Assembly (NCBI GenBank): GCA_963745775.1
Contig: CAVUYY010000008.1
Span: 62,001-126,000 of the forward strand
Direction: 5' to 3'
Length of the DNA: 64,000 nt
DNA from: Gaiellasilicea sp963745775
GTDB lineage: Bacteria > Actinomycetota > Thermoleophilia > Gaiellales > Gaiellaceae
Made by a program: the position numbers and the translations under genes. The notes beneath the pieces are model-generated. The model saw only the letters and a program-made list of their open reading frames with translations. It searched no databases and was not told where the DNA came from. Positions 43,668 through 51,279 of the stretch are shown here, in pieces (position 1 is the first letter of the stretch; every line of letters starts with the position of its first letter).

Positions 43668-44342
43668 CTAGCTCCGATCCGGAAGCGCGAGCCGCGACTC
43701 GAGGACGCGGATCCCGGCCGACAGCGACCAGACGAGCGCGAGGTAGACGACGGCAAGCACCGTCAGCGCCTCCTTCGTCTCGAGCGTCAGGTTGCTGATG
43801 TTGAGCGCCGTCGTCGTCAGCTCCGCATAGCCGATCACGTACATCAGCGAGGTGTTCTTCAGCACCGAGATGTAGGTGTTGATCGACGAGGGCAGCGCGA
43901 TCCGGCCGCCGATCGGCAGCGTCACGTTGAGGAACGTCCCGAAGCTCCCGAAGCCGAGGGCGAAGCCGGCCTCCCGGTAGCGGTGCGCCACGGCCTGGAA
44001 GCCGGCGCGGAAGTTCTCGCTGTTGAAGGCGCCGCCCCAGATCATCACGGAGAGCCACGCGACCGTGAACTGGTCGAAGACGATCCCGAACTGCGGGAGC
44101 GCGTAGAAGATCATGAAGATCTGGAGGAGGATCGGCGTGTTCCGAATCACCTCGACGTAGATGGCCGTGAGCTGGCTGACGACCGGGATCCGGTGGGCCC
44201 GGGCCGCGCCGAGCACGAGCCCGATCGCGAAGGCGCCGACGATCGCCATGGCCGACACCTTGAGCGTGTTGAGGAGCCCGTCCAGGAGCTCCTCGTAGTT
44301 CGTCGAGACGAACGCCCAGAGGTCGTACGTCGCGAGGATCAT
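43668..44342 (-). CDS. Polar amino-acid ABC transporter permease (first)
   Basis: 224 residues, HisQ/GlnP family. LLDGLLNTLKVSAMAIVGAF, IYVEVIRNTPILLQIFMIFYALPQFG and the EAA region YREAGFALGFGSFGTFLNVTLPIGGRIALPSSINTYISVLKNTSLMYVIG are classical. Forms a heterodimeric channel with the next permease. It lies downstream of a strong hairpin that separates it from the binding-protein gene, so it is presumably expressed at a lower level. Intact. Confidence 0.93.
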   Translation of the reverse strand: MILATYDLWAFVSTNYEELLDGLLNTLKVSAMAIVGAFAIGLVLGAARAHRIPVVSQLTAIYVEVIRNTPILLQIFMIFYALPQFGIVFDQFTVAWLSVMIWGGAFNSENFRAGFQAVAHRYREAGFALGFGSFGTFLNVTLPIGGRIALPSSINTYISVLKNTSLMYVIGYAELTTTALNISNLTLETKEALTVLAVVYLALVWSLSAGIRVLESRLALPDRS

Positions 44343-44360
44343 CGCTGCGGCGACAACGAG

Positions 44361-44388
44361 GAAGCGGCCGCGCGTGCGCGGCCGCTTC
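44361..44388 (-). terminator. Perfect 12-bp palindromic hairpin between binding protein and permeases
   Basis: GAAGCGGCCGCG, loop CGTG, CGCGGCCGCTTC, with no mismatches. It sits in the 76-bp gap after the binding-protein stop and before the first permease, in the same transcription unit; likely a partial terminator or 3' stabiliser. Confidence 0.75.
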
Positions 44389-44418
44389 CCCTGGTTCTGA
44401 TGGTGCGGTTGCCCGCTC

Positions 44419-45342
44419 TCAGCAAACGGTGTCCGTGCTCGGCGAGCCCGGCGGCGGGTACCCGAACGTGTTGTTCGGGCGGAGGATGCTCTTCGTGAAG
44501 CCGGGCACGAAGCGCGCCGGCACGTTGTTCCTGAGGATCGACAGGAAGATGTCCTTCTGCTTCATCAGGTTGAGGCGCGCATCGACCCAGCGCTTCAACG
44601 CGACGTTCCCCTGCTTGATCCCGATCCCGTACGGCCCCTCCTGGAAGAGATCGTTGGTGAGCTTCGCCGTCCGGTCGGCGGCAGCGACGCCCACGAGCAC
44701 GGTGTCGTCCCACATCAGCGCGTCCGCCCGGCCCTGGTTGAAGGCAAGCAGCGCGTTCGTGAAGCTGTCGGTCACGATCACCTGGGTGTCCGTATGGCAG
44801 CGCTTCATCCAGCGGTCGTAGATCGAGCCGCTCGTCGTGGCGACTCTCCTGCCCTTGATGTCGGCCAGCGACTGAACGGGGCCGTCGTTCTTGACGAGCA
44901 GGCGTCCTCCCGCCTTGTAGTAGGCGCGCGAGAAGTCGATCCGCGTGTCGCGGTCGGCCGTGTAGGTGAAGGTCGAGATCACGAGGTCGACGCGGCCGGT
45001 CGTCAGGAGCGGTTCCCGCGACGGCGTCGGTGCGCAGAAGAACGAGACCCGCTGCTCGCGGCCGAAGGCGTAGCGCGCGAACCACTTCGCGATCTCGACG
45101 TCGAAGCCCGCGTTCTTGCCCTGCACGTTGATGTAGCCGAACGGCGGCGCGTCGCACTTGACGCCGACGTTCCAGCGCTTTCTGGAAGCGATGTCCGCCG
45201 GCAACTTCGGCAGCGGCGCGGCGACCTCGGCGCGGGTGACGCTGGTCGCCCCGGTCGACGCGGTGGGTTGCGCGAACCCGAGTGCAGCCGTGGTCACGGC
45301 GATGACGCCGACCCCGACCGTGGCCAGGAGGATCTTCTTCAT
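44419..45342 (-). CDS. Amino-acid ABC transporter substrate-binding protein, family 3
   Basis: Extracytoplasmic polar-amino-acid-binding protein, 307 residues. Signal peptide MKKILLATVGVGVIAVTTAALGF (positions 1-23); WNVGVKCDAPPFGYINVQGKNAGFDVEIAKWFARYAFG is the first lobe start, RVDLVISTFTYTADRDTRIDFSRAYYKAGGRLLV the hinge region with ligand residues, then GRRVATTSGSIYDRW and QGRADALMWDDTVL. ATG overlaps the ATPase stop (ATGA) and is preceded by AAGGAG. Ligand plausibly glutamate/glutamine-like, not proven. Confidence 0.92.
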   Translation of the reverse strand: MKKILLATVGVGVIAVTTAALGFAQPTASTGATSVTRAEVAAPLPKLPADIASRKRWNVGVKCDAPPFGYINVQGKNAGFDVEIAKWFARYAFGREQRVSFFCAPTPSREPLLTTGRVDLVISTFTYTADRDTRIDFSRAYYKAGGRLLVKNDGPVQSLADIKGRRVATTSGSIYDRWMKRCHTDTQVIVTDSFTNALLAFNQGRADALMWDDTVLVGVAAADRTAKLTNDLFQEGPYGIGIKQGNVALKRWVDARLNLMKQKDIFLSILRNNVPARFVPGFTKSILRPNNTFGYPPPGSPSTDTVC

Positions 45343-46175
45343 TCCTCGACTCCTTCTTCGTTGATGGTCAATTCTTCCAGTGAGTCCGGCAGCGTCAGCG
45401 TACGTCGGAGGAACCGCTGCGTGCGCTCGTCGCGCGGGTGGTCGAGGATGTCGGCGGGCACGCCCTCCTCGACGATCCTGCCCTCGTCCATGAAGACGAG
45501 CCGATCGCCGACCTCGCGGGCGAACTGCATCTCGTGGGTGACGACGAGCATGGTCATCCCGATCCGGGCGAGGTCGCGCATCACGATCAGCACCTCGCCG
45601 ACGAGCTCCGGATCGAGCGCGGAGGTGACCTCGTCGAAGAGCATCACGTGCGGCTCCATCATCAGCGCGCGGGCGATCGCGACCCGCTGCTGCTGGCCAC
45701 CTGAGAGCTGATGGGGGTGCTGGTGGGCCTTCTCCTCGAGCCCGACCGTCTTCAGGAGCTCACGTGCTCGGCGTTCGGCCTGCGTGCGCGAGAGCTTGCG
45801 AATCCTCCGTGCGGCGAGGGTGACGTTGTCGATCGCGGTGAGGTGCGGGAAGAGGTTGAACTGCTGGAAGACCATGCCGATCCGCTGGCGAACCCGCGAG
45901 ACGTCCACGCCCTTGCCGGTGATCTCGTCCCCCTCGAAGAGGATCCGCCCGTCGTCGATCGGCTCGAGCAGGTTGATGCAGCGCAGCAGCGTGCTCTTGC
46001 CGCTGCCGCTCCGTCCGATGATCACGAGCGCCTCGCCGGCGGCGACGGTCAGGTCGACGCCGTCGAGGACGAGGTTCGTGCCGAAACTCTTGCGGATTCC
46101 CTCGACGCGAACGACCGGCCCGCTGTCGATCGCGCCGTCGGATCTGCCGACGGTCGCAGCCTCGGACACCGTCAC
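45339..46175 (-). CDS. Polar amino-acid ABC transporter ATP-binding protein
   Basis: GlnQ/HisP-type ATPase, 278 residues. Walker A GRSGSGKSTLLRCIN, Q-loop VFQQFNLFPHLTAIDNV, signature QLSGGQQQRVAIARAL, Walker B HVMLFDEVTSALDPE, switch VVTHEMQFA. GTG 46175 or GTG 46169 can start; both lie after an acidic unstructured lead. First gene of the operon; unusual in that the ATPase precedes the binding protein. Promoter-like TTGACT/TTTGAT lies 47 bp upstream. Confidence 0.93.
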   Translation of the reverse strand: MTVSEAATVGRSDGAIDSGPVVRVEGIRKSFGTNLVLDGVDLTVAAGEALVIIGRSGSGKSTLLRCINLLEPIDDGRILFEGDEITGKGVDVSRVRQRIGMVFQQFNLFPHLTAIDNVTLAARRIRKLSRTQAERRARELLKTVGLEEKAHQHPHQLSGGQQQRVAIARALMMEPHVMLFDEVTSALDPELVGEVLIVMRDLARIGMTMLVVTHEMQFAREVGDRLVFMDEGRIVEEGVPADILDHPRDERTQRFLRRTLTLPDSLEELTINEEGVEE

Positions 46176-46221
46176 TCGTTTGGACCGGTCCTCGTATGTG
46201 TCTCTCGCCGCACGCCTTGCG

Positions 46222-46250
46222 ATCAAAGGCGACGGAGCGGCGGAAGTCAA
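46222..46250 (-). promoter_or_regulatory. Promoter of the amino-acid ABC operon
   Basis: On the minus strand TTGACT (46250-46245) and TTTGAT (46227-46222) are separated by exactly 17 bp, the best sigma-70-like pair seen in the window. It lies 46 bp upstream of the ATPase GTG. Confidence 0.5.
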
Positions 46251-46270
46251 GTCGGCCGCCCCTGGGGCGT

Positions 46271-47230
46271 TCAGGCGGTCGCCTGCTCGACGGCGAGGCG
46301 TACGCGAGTCGAATAACGCGCCGCGACCTTCCCGGTACTGCGGAGCGTCGCGGTACAGCGCGCCGGACCGAGGTTGCCGAGGTCGATCGTCGCCGTCCGT
46401 CGTGCGCCGCCGAGAAGTCGCGTCGCGCTTCGCCCGTCGGTACAGCGCAGCTCCATCCGCGCTCGGGCCGTCTTCGTCGCAACCGTCGCGCTGAAGGTGA
46501 CGCGCCGGCCGGGCCCCAGCAGCTCGAACGGGACGACGACGGGCGCGCCCGCCCGCAGGGTGCCGCTCCTCGCAATCGTGACGGGTGGCCTGGTCTCGAC
46601 CGGCGTCGGCGTCGCGGGAACGTTCTCGAGGTCGCTGCGCAGAGCCGCGCGGATCGGCTCCGTCGGCGGCGCGAGCCAGGAGATCTTGAACGGCGTCTCC
46701 TGGTGGAGCTGCGCGTAGTCCTCGGCGAAGATCTCGCCAATCGAGCGCTCCCAGCCGAGCGAATAGTCGTGCGCGACCTGACCCGCTGCGAGCAGCTCGG
46801 GAATCCCACGCGCGACGGCCCACGAGGCGCTGCCGTTCGGCTCCCGCTGGATCGCCGCGACGCCGCGCCACGCGTCGAGATGGTGGCCGTACTCGTGGTA
46901 GACGGTGTGGACGAGCGTCGGCGAGTTGCCGGTCGGGAGCACGATCCGGGCAGCTTCCTTCCGGCCCCCGTAACAGCCGAGCGCCTGGCCGCCGCAGATC
47001 TGGGCGAGCGCCTCGGGCGTGACGATCCGGAACGTCACTCGCTCGATCTCCGCCCCGTGAGCCGCGTTGCGCAAGAGCTCGGCATACCACTCGACGTCGA
47101 CCTGCTCGGCTTGCACGTCGAAGGTGATCGTCCTGCCCGCGCGATCCGTGCTCGTCCTGAGCTCGGCAGCCGCGACCGGCGAGCCGACGAGGGCCGCGAG
47201 AACGACGAGCAGGAGGGCCAGCCGGCGCAC
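46271..47230 (-). CDS. Secreted putative zinc metallopeptidase (HEYGHH) of unknown family
   Basis: About 319 residues. Signal peptide LALLLVVLAALVGSPVAAA, then a domain with a zincin helix TLVHTVYHEYGHHLDAWRG and a downstream SIGEIFAEDYAQLH that could provide the third ligand (glutamate or aspartate). Two cysteines in QICGGQALGCYGG precede the helix. A proline-rich linker leads to a C-terminal beta-rich domain of about 100 residues with one disulfide-capable pair. GTG 47230 is preferred over an ATG at 47272, because TACCGT ends 7 nt before it and the signal peptide is then canonical. Confidence 0.75.
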   Translation of the reverse strand: MRRLALLLVVLAALVGSPVAAAELRTSTDRAGRTITFDVQAEQVDVEWYAELLRNAAHGAEIERVTFRIVTPEALAQICGGQALGCYGGRKEAARIVLPTGNSPTLVHTVYHEYGHHLDAWRGVAAIQREPNGSASWAVARGIPELLAAGQVAHDYSLGWERSIGEIFAEDYAQLHQETPFKISWLAPPTEPIRAALRSDLENVPATPTPVETRPPVTIARSGTLRAGAPVVVPFELLGPGRRVTFSATVATKTARARMELRCTDGRSATRLLGGARRTATIDLGNLGPARCTATLRSTGKVAARYSTRVRLAVEQATA

Positions 47231-47237
47231 GAGATCG

Positions 47238-47243
47238 ACGGTA
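47238..47243 (-). promoter_or_regulatory. -10-like hexamer for the HEYGHH protein gene
   Basis: TACCGT on the minus strand, 7 nt before the GTG at 47230. Confidence 0.35.
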
Positions 47244-47316
47244 ACCCCGAGTTGCAACGAGGCGATGAGCAATCTGTTGCGGGCGCGTTAACGAGCCGGC
47301 GCCGTCGCCGGTGCTG

Positions 47317-47748
47317 CTACTTCGCCGAGATGTACTCGGTCAGGTACTGGAGCTGGTAGCTCTGCTGCTTCGAGGTGAACTTGACGAGGTCGCCGATCGA
47401 GACGATTCCGACGAGGCCGCTCTCGTCGACGACCGGCGCGTGCCGGATCCGCTTGTCGGTCATCAGCGCCATCGCCTCCTCCACCGTGGTCTCCAGCGTG
47501 ACGACGAGCACGGGCGACGACATCACGTCGCTGACGATCGTGTCGCGCGAGCGCCGTCCCTCGACGGCGATCCGGCGCAGGTAGTCCCGTTCGGTGAAGA
47601 TGCCCGTGATCTGTTCGCCGTCGGTGATCAAGAGCGCGCCGACATTCGCCTCCACCATCGCCTTGACCGCGTCGAAGACCGTGGCGCCGCCGTCGATCCG
47701 GATCACGTCTCCCGACTTCTCCTGCAGGATCTCCGCGACGGTGCTCAT
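47317..47748 (-). CDS. Two-CBS-domain protein
   Basis: 143 residues forming one Bateman module. First CBS: VFDAVKAMVEANVGALLITDGEQITGIFTERDYLRRIAVEG; second CBS: TVEEAMALMTDKRIRHAPVVDESGLVGIVSIGDLVKF (each about 50 residues). Such proteins sense adenine nucleotides or similar ligands. A 6-bp perfect hairpin (CCAACC-TTC-GGTTGG, 47752-47766) lies just upstream of its ATG. The lysine-rich small gene is immediately upstream in the same direction. Confidence 0.92.
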   Translation of the reverse strand: MSTVAEILQEKSGDVIRIDGGATVFDAVKAMVEANVGALLITDGEQITGIFTERDYLRRIAVEGRRSRDTIVSDVMSSPVLVVTLETTVEEAMALMTDKRIRHAPVVDESGLVGIVSIGDLVKFTSKQQSYQLQYLTEYISAK

Positions 47749-47751
47749 GGG

Positions 47752-47766
47752 CCAACCTTCGGTTGG
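47752..47766. repeat. Short hairpin before the CBS gene
   Basis: CCAACC, loop TTC, GGTTGG, ending 4 nt before the CBS ATG on the minus strand; it would cover the ribosome-binding region. Confidence 0.55.
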
Positions 47767-47776
47767 ACGCTCATCG

Positions 47777-47884
47777 CTAGATGGTCTTCTTGGCGGCCGC
47801 GGCGCGCTTCTCGTTGCGCTTCTCCTTCAGCGTCTTCTGCGGCGCCTTCTTGGCCAGCTTCTTCGGCTTCTCGGAACCCTTCAT
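47777..47884 (-). CDS. 35-residue lysine-rich small protein
   Basis: Small gene with a very strong ribosome site (AAGGAGG, 5 nt before the ATG at 47884) and a TAGGCT hexamer at 47921-47916. The product begins MKGSEKPKKLAKKAPQKTLK and ends AAAAKKTI; about 40 percent of residues are Lys or Arg and there is no hydrophobic stretch. Size and composition resemble small nucleic-acid-binding or ribosome-associated proteins, but no family is recognised. Lies 28 bp upstream of the CBS gene and divergent from the AlkZ-like gene. Confidence 0.7.
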   Translation of the reverse strand: MKGSEKPKKLAKKAPQKTLKEKRNEKRAAAAKKTI

Positions 47885-47915
47885 CCCAACCTCCTTCCCT
47901 CGGAGCTTGGACGAA

Positions 47916-47921
47916 AGCCTA
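47916..47921 (-). promoter_or_regulatory. -10-like hexamer for the lysine-rich small gene
   Basis: TAGGCT on the minus strand, about 31 nt before the ATG, leaving room for a short leader that contains AAGGAGG. Confidence 0.4.
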
Positions 47922-47983
47922 CGCTGCGGCGCTCCCTCCCGCCAGGCTGCGGGCGAAGGCCCCGTCTGAGCCATGATCGGCGC

Positions 47984-48997
47984 GTGCTCGCCGAGCGCCT
48001 CGAGGCGCAACTCCTCGCCGGGCCGCCGGCGCGAGACCCGGTTGCCGTCGCCGAGCGGCTGCTCGCGGTGCAGGCGCAGGATCCGCGCGGGTTCCGGCTC
48101 GCGCTCAGGGCGAGAACGGCGGGACTCTCGGCGGCCGGCGTCGAGCGGGCGCTCGACGATCGCTCGCTCGTCGTCACCTGGCTCAACCGCGGCACCCTCC
48201 ATCTCGTCCGGAGCGAGGACTATCCCTGGCTCCACGCGCTGACGACTCCGCCGGTTCGCACGGCCAACGCGCGGCGGCTCGCTCAGGAGGGCGTCTCGCC
48301 CGCGGCGGCCGAGCGCGGCGTCGCTGCGATCGAGCAGGCACTGACCGAGGAAGGGCCGCGTACGCGTCCGCAGCTCCGCGAACGAGTCGCGGCGGCCGGC
48401 GTCCGGACCGAGGGGCAGGCGTTGATCCACGTCCTCCTGCTCGCGTCCCTACGCGGGATCGCGGTGCGCGGGCCGATGAGCGGCGGCGAGCAGGCGTACG
48501 TCCTCGCCCGCGACTGGCTCGGCGAGCCGGCGTCCGTCGATCGCGCCGCCGCTCTCGCCGAGCTCGCCCGCCGCTACCTCGCGGGCCACGGGCCAGCCGC
48601 CGATCGTGACCTCGCAAGGTGGGCGGGGCTGCCGCTCCGCGACGCCCGCGCCGGGCTCCGGGCGATCGCGCCCGAGCTCGTCGAGCGCGAGGACGGCCTC
48701 GTCGACCTGGCCGGCCGTTCCGCGCCCGCCGAGCTCCCGCCACCGCGGCTCCTCGGCGCCTACGAGCCGGTGCTGCTGGGCTGGGCCTCGCGCGACTTCC
48801 TGCTCGGCGCGCACCGGACGATCGTCGCCGTGAACGGCCTCTTCCGGCCGTTCGCACTCGTCGACGGGCGCGCCGTCGCGACGTGGAGTCTCTCGGCAGG
48901 TGAGATCGCGCTGAAGCCGTTCGCGCTACTCGAACCGGAGGACGCCGACGCGCTCGCAGCAGATGCGGGCAACGTCCTCCGCTTCCTCTCAGCGTGA
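47984..48997 (+). CDS. AlkZ-like winged-helix DNA glycosylase family protein (HTH_42)
   Basis: 337 residues, intact, of the HTH_42 winged-helix family that includes the DNA glycosylases AlkZ and YcaQ/AlkX. Near the N-terminus LLAVQAQDPRGFRLALRART contains the QxQ motif that is catalytic in those enzymes; WLNRGTLHLVRSEDYPWL and the C-terminal LLGAYEPVLLGWASRD, NGLFRPFALVDGRAVATW are family signatures. GTG 47984 follows CATGAT by 6 nt. Predicted to repair bulky alkyl or crosslink lesions; substrate not established. Confidence 0.83.
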   Translation: MLAERLEAQLLAGPPARDPVAVAERLLAVQAQDPRGFRLALRARTAGLSAAGVERALDDRSLVVTWLNRGTLHLVRSEDYPWLHALTTPPVRTANARRLAQEGVSPAAAERGVAAIEQALTEEGPRTRPQLRERVAAAGVRTEGQALIHVLLLASLRGIAVRGPMSGGEQAYVLARDWLGEPASVDRAAALAELARRYLAGHGPAADRDLARWAGLPLRDARAGLRAIAPELVEREDGLVDLAGRSAPAELPPPRLLGAYEPVLLGWASRDFLLGAHRTIVAVNGLFRPFALVDGRAVATWSLSAGEIALKPFALLEPEDADALAADAGNVLRFLSA

Positions 48998-49000
48998 GCC

Positions 49001-49372
49001 CTACTCGATGACAAGCACCGAGAGGATGTTCCCGGCGGGATCCTTGAACCAGGCGATCTCCGGCCCCTCGCCGCGGTTGATCCCCTTCTCGTCCTGCTCC
49101 ATCTCCTCGTAACGCTCGAAGCTGACGCCGGCGCTCGCGAGCTTGTCGACGGCGTTGTCGATGTCGTCGACGGCGAAGTTGAGCACGGTGAAGGTCGCCG
49201 GGGCGTGATCGTCCTTTGGATAGATGAAGACCTCGCCGCCGCCCGCGAGGTGGACGGCGAGCCCATCCATCTGATCCTCGACGTTCAGTCCGAGCGTCTC
49301 GCCGTAGAACTGCTTCGCGCGCGGGATGTCGTCCGCCGAGAAGGTGGAGAACGCCATGTTGTCCTTGAGCAT
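49001..49372 (-). CDS. VOC (glyoxalase/bleomycin-resistance) family protein
   Basis: 123 residues with two beta-alpha-beta-beta-beta modules: AFSTFSADDIPRAKQFYGETLGLN begins the first, FTVLNFAVDDIDNAVDKLASAGVSF the second, ending IAWFKDPAGNILSVLVIE with a metal-ligand-like glutamate. Preceded by AAAGGAG 6 nt before the ATG. Probably co-transcribed with the exporter gene 22 bp upstream. Reaction unknown. Confidence 0.9.
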   Translation of the reverse strand: MLKDNMAFSTFSADDIPRAKQFYGETLGLNVEDQMDGLAVHLAGGGEVFIYPKDDHAPATFTVLNFAVDDIDNAVDKLASAGVSFERYEEMEQDEKGINRGEGPEIAWFKDPAGNILSVLVIE

Positions 49373-49394
49373 GTGCCGCTCCTTTCGCTGGTCG

Positions 49395-50846
49395 TCAGTC
49401 GGTTGCGAGGACGCCGGCCGCCTCGTCGCCACCATGGACGGGCTGGTGCTCCGGTGAACGGAGCAGCAAACCACCCACGGCAGCTGCGACGGCCGCGAAG
49501 AGGGCGCCGACGAGGAAGGCGGCGTGATAGCCGCCCGCCAACGCGGCGAGAGCGTCGGAGCCCGAAGCCGCAAGCGTCTCCGTGCGGGCGGCCGCGAGGC
49601 TGGCCAGCACCGCGAGGCCGAGGGCGCCGCCCATCATGAAGGCGGTGTTGACGACCCCTGAGGCGAGCCCCGCGTCGCTCGGCTCGACGTCGCTCATCGC
49701 GGCGAGCAGGACGGGGTTGAAGGCGATGCCCGCGCCGAGGCCGAGCAGGATCATGCTCGGGAGCACGTCGACCACGAAGCTGCCGTCGACCGGCGCCCGC
49801 GCGAAGAGGAGGAGCCCGACGGCGGCCAGCGAGAGGCCCGTCGCGAGCGGCAGCCGGAAGCCGTACCGCATGACGAGCTTCGCCGAGAGGCCCACGGAGA
49901 GGACGCCCATGATCAGATTCCCCGGCAGGAAGGCAAGGCCGACCTGCAACGGGCTGTAACCGAGCACGAGCTGGAGGTACAGCGCCGAGAGGAAGAACCA
50001 CGCGAACATGGCCGCGGCCCACAACACGCCGACGACGTTCGCGACGGCAACGTTTCGGAGCCGGAAGAGGCCAAGCGGCATCAGCGGCGCGTCCACGCGC
50101 GCCTCGATCGCGATGAACACGGCGAAGAGCACCGCCCCAGCGGCGAGGAACCCGAGCGTCTGGGCCGAGAGCCAGCCCTCCTGGTTGCCGTTGACGATCG
50201 CGTACACGGCCAGCATCAGGGCGGCGGTGACCGTGACAGCCCCGGCAACGTCGAGGCGCCCAGAGACGGCTTCGCCACGGCCCGAGGGCACGAGCTTCAG
50301 GGTGAGCACGAGGACGAGGATCCCGACCGGAACGTTGACGAGGAAGATCCAGTGCCAGTTGAGCACGTCGGTCAGGATGCCCCCGAGGAGGACGCCGAGC
50401 GAACCGCCGCCGGAGGCGACGAAGCCGAAGATCCCCATGGCCTTCGCCCGGTCCGCAGGCTCCGTGAAGAGCGTCATCATCAGCGAGAGGGCTACCGCGG
50501 AAACCACCGCGGCGCCGAGACCCTGCACGGCCCGTCCCGTGACCAGGAGCGCCTGGGAGGTCGCGAGCCCGCAGCCGAGCGAGGCCAGGGTGAAGAGCGA
50601 GATCCCCGCGAGGAAGAGACGGCGGTGCCCGAAGAGGTCGCCGAGCTTGCCGCCGAGCAGGAGAAAGCCGCCGAACGTGAGCAGATAGGCGTTGACGACC
50701 CACGCCAGCGACGTCTCCGAGAAGCCGAGATCCTCGCGGATCGAAGGCAGCGCGACCCCCACGATCGTCACGTCCAGGACGATCATCAGGTCGCCGAGGC
50801 AGAGAACGTAGAGCGCGAGCCAGCGAGCGCGGCTATCGGTGGTCAT
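49395..50846 (-). CDS. DHA2-family MFS drug/metabolite exporter (14 TM)
   Basis: 483 residues. LCLGDLMIVLDVTIVGVALPSI contains DHA2 motif D1; GGKLGDLFGHRRLFLAG is motif A; GRAVQGLGAAVVSAVALSLMMTLF motif B; GGSLGVLLGGILTDVLNWHWIFLVNVPVG motif C (residues about 137-165). Fourteen hydrophobic segments can be counted. GGGAGGAA stands before the ATG. A 9-bp perfect palindrome lies in the divergent gap to the STAS gene, a probable regulator site. Substrate unknown; relatives export drugs and dyes. Confidence 0.93.
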   Translation of the reverse strand: MTTDSRARWLALYVLCLGDLMIVLDVTIVGVALPSIREDLGFSETSLAWVVNAYLLTFGGFLLLGGKLGDLFGHRRLFLAGISLFTLASLGCGLATSQALLVTGRAVQGLGAAVVSAVALSLMMTLFTEPADRAKAMGIFGFVASGGGSLGVLLGGILTDVLNWHWIFLVNVPVGILVLVLTLKLVPSGRGEAVSGRLDVAGAVTVTAALMLAVYAIVNGNQEGWLSAQTLGFLAAGAVLFAVFIAIEARVDAPLMPLGLFRLRNVAVANVVGVLWAAAMFAWFFLSALYLQLVLGYSPLQVGLAFLPGNLIMGVLSVGLSAKLVMRYGFRLPLATGLSLAAVGLLLFARAPVDGSFVVDVLPSMILLGLGAGIAFNPVLLAAMSDVEPSDAGLASGVVNTAFMMGGALGLAVLASLAAARTETLAASGSDALAALAGGYHAAFLVGALFAAVAAAVGGLLLRSPEHQPVHGGDEAAGVLATD

Positions 50847-50898
50847 GTCGCTTCCTCCCGAGTTGCTTTTCGAGGGGTCAGACCGGGTGGGCGGGCGG

Positions 50899-50925
50899 AA
50901 CTCATCGCTCCTGCCCCGATGAGTT
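50899..50925. promoter_or_regulatory. Operator-like palindrome in the exporter/STAS divergent region
   Basis: AACTCATCG (50899-50907) and CGATGAGTT (50917-50925) form a perfect 9-bp inverted repeat around a 9-nt spacer. It lies 53 bp upstream of the exporter ATG and 28 bp upstream of the STAS ATG. Size and spacing suit a TetR- or MarR-type dimer; no such regulator gene is in the window. Confidence 0.5.
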
Positions 50926-50952
50926 TCTCAGCCGGGGCGAGTCACGTTCGCG

Positions 50953-51246
50953 ATGGCAGCCCGTGAGCCGCAGACGATCCGCTTCGCGATTCGCGGGCCG
51001 ATCGCTCCCTCCGACCTGCCGGGGCTCGGCGATCGAGTCTGTGCTGTCCTCCAGTCGAGTGAGGCCTCTGTCGCGCTCGTCGACGTGAGCGGCGTCGGCA
51101 CCGACGCGGTGACCGTCGACGCCCTCGCGCGCCTCCAGCTCGCCGCTCGCCGCCGACGCTGCCGGGTTCGGCTGCGCCACGCGTCGGACGAGCTCCGGGA
51201 GCTCGTGGCCTTCATGGGCCTGGCCGACGTCTTCTTGGATCAGTAG
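50953..51246 (+). CDS. STAS-domain protein (anti-sigma-factor-antagonist-like)
   Basis: 97 residues, one STAS domain. IRFAIRGPIAPSDLPGLGDRV forms the first strands, then VALVDVSGVGTDAVTVDALARLQLAARRR with the helix after the DxSGV loop, and LRELVAFMGLADVF at the end. The usual phosphorylatable Ser of SpoIIAA-type antagonists aligns near VSGVGTDAVT, with Thr or Ser available. The ECF sigma gene is convergent next to it. A role in sigma control is an inference. Confidence 0.8.
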   Translation: MAAREPQTIRFAIRGPIAPSDLPGLGDRVCAVLQSSEASVALVDVSGVGTDAVTVDALARLQLAARRRRCRVRLRHASDELRELVAFMGLADVFLDQ

Positions 51247-51279
51247 TCGACGGCCCCACGCTGGATGGAACCGAAGGCG

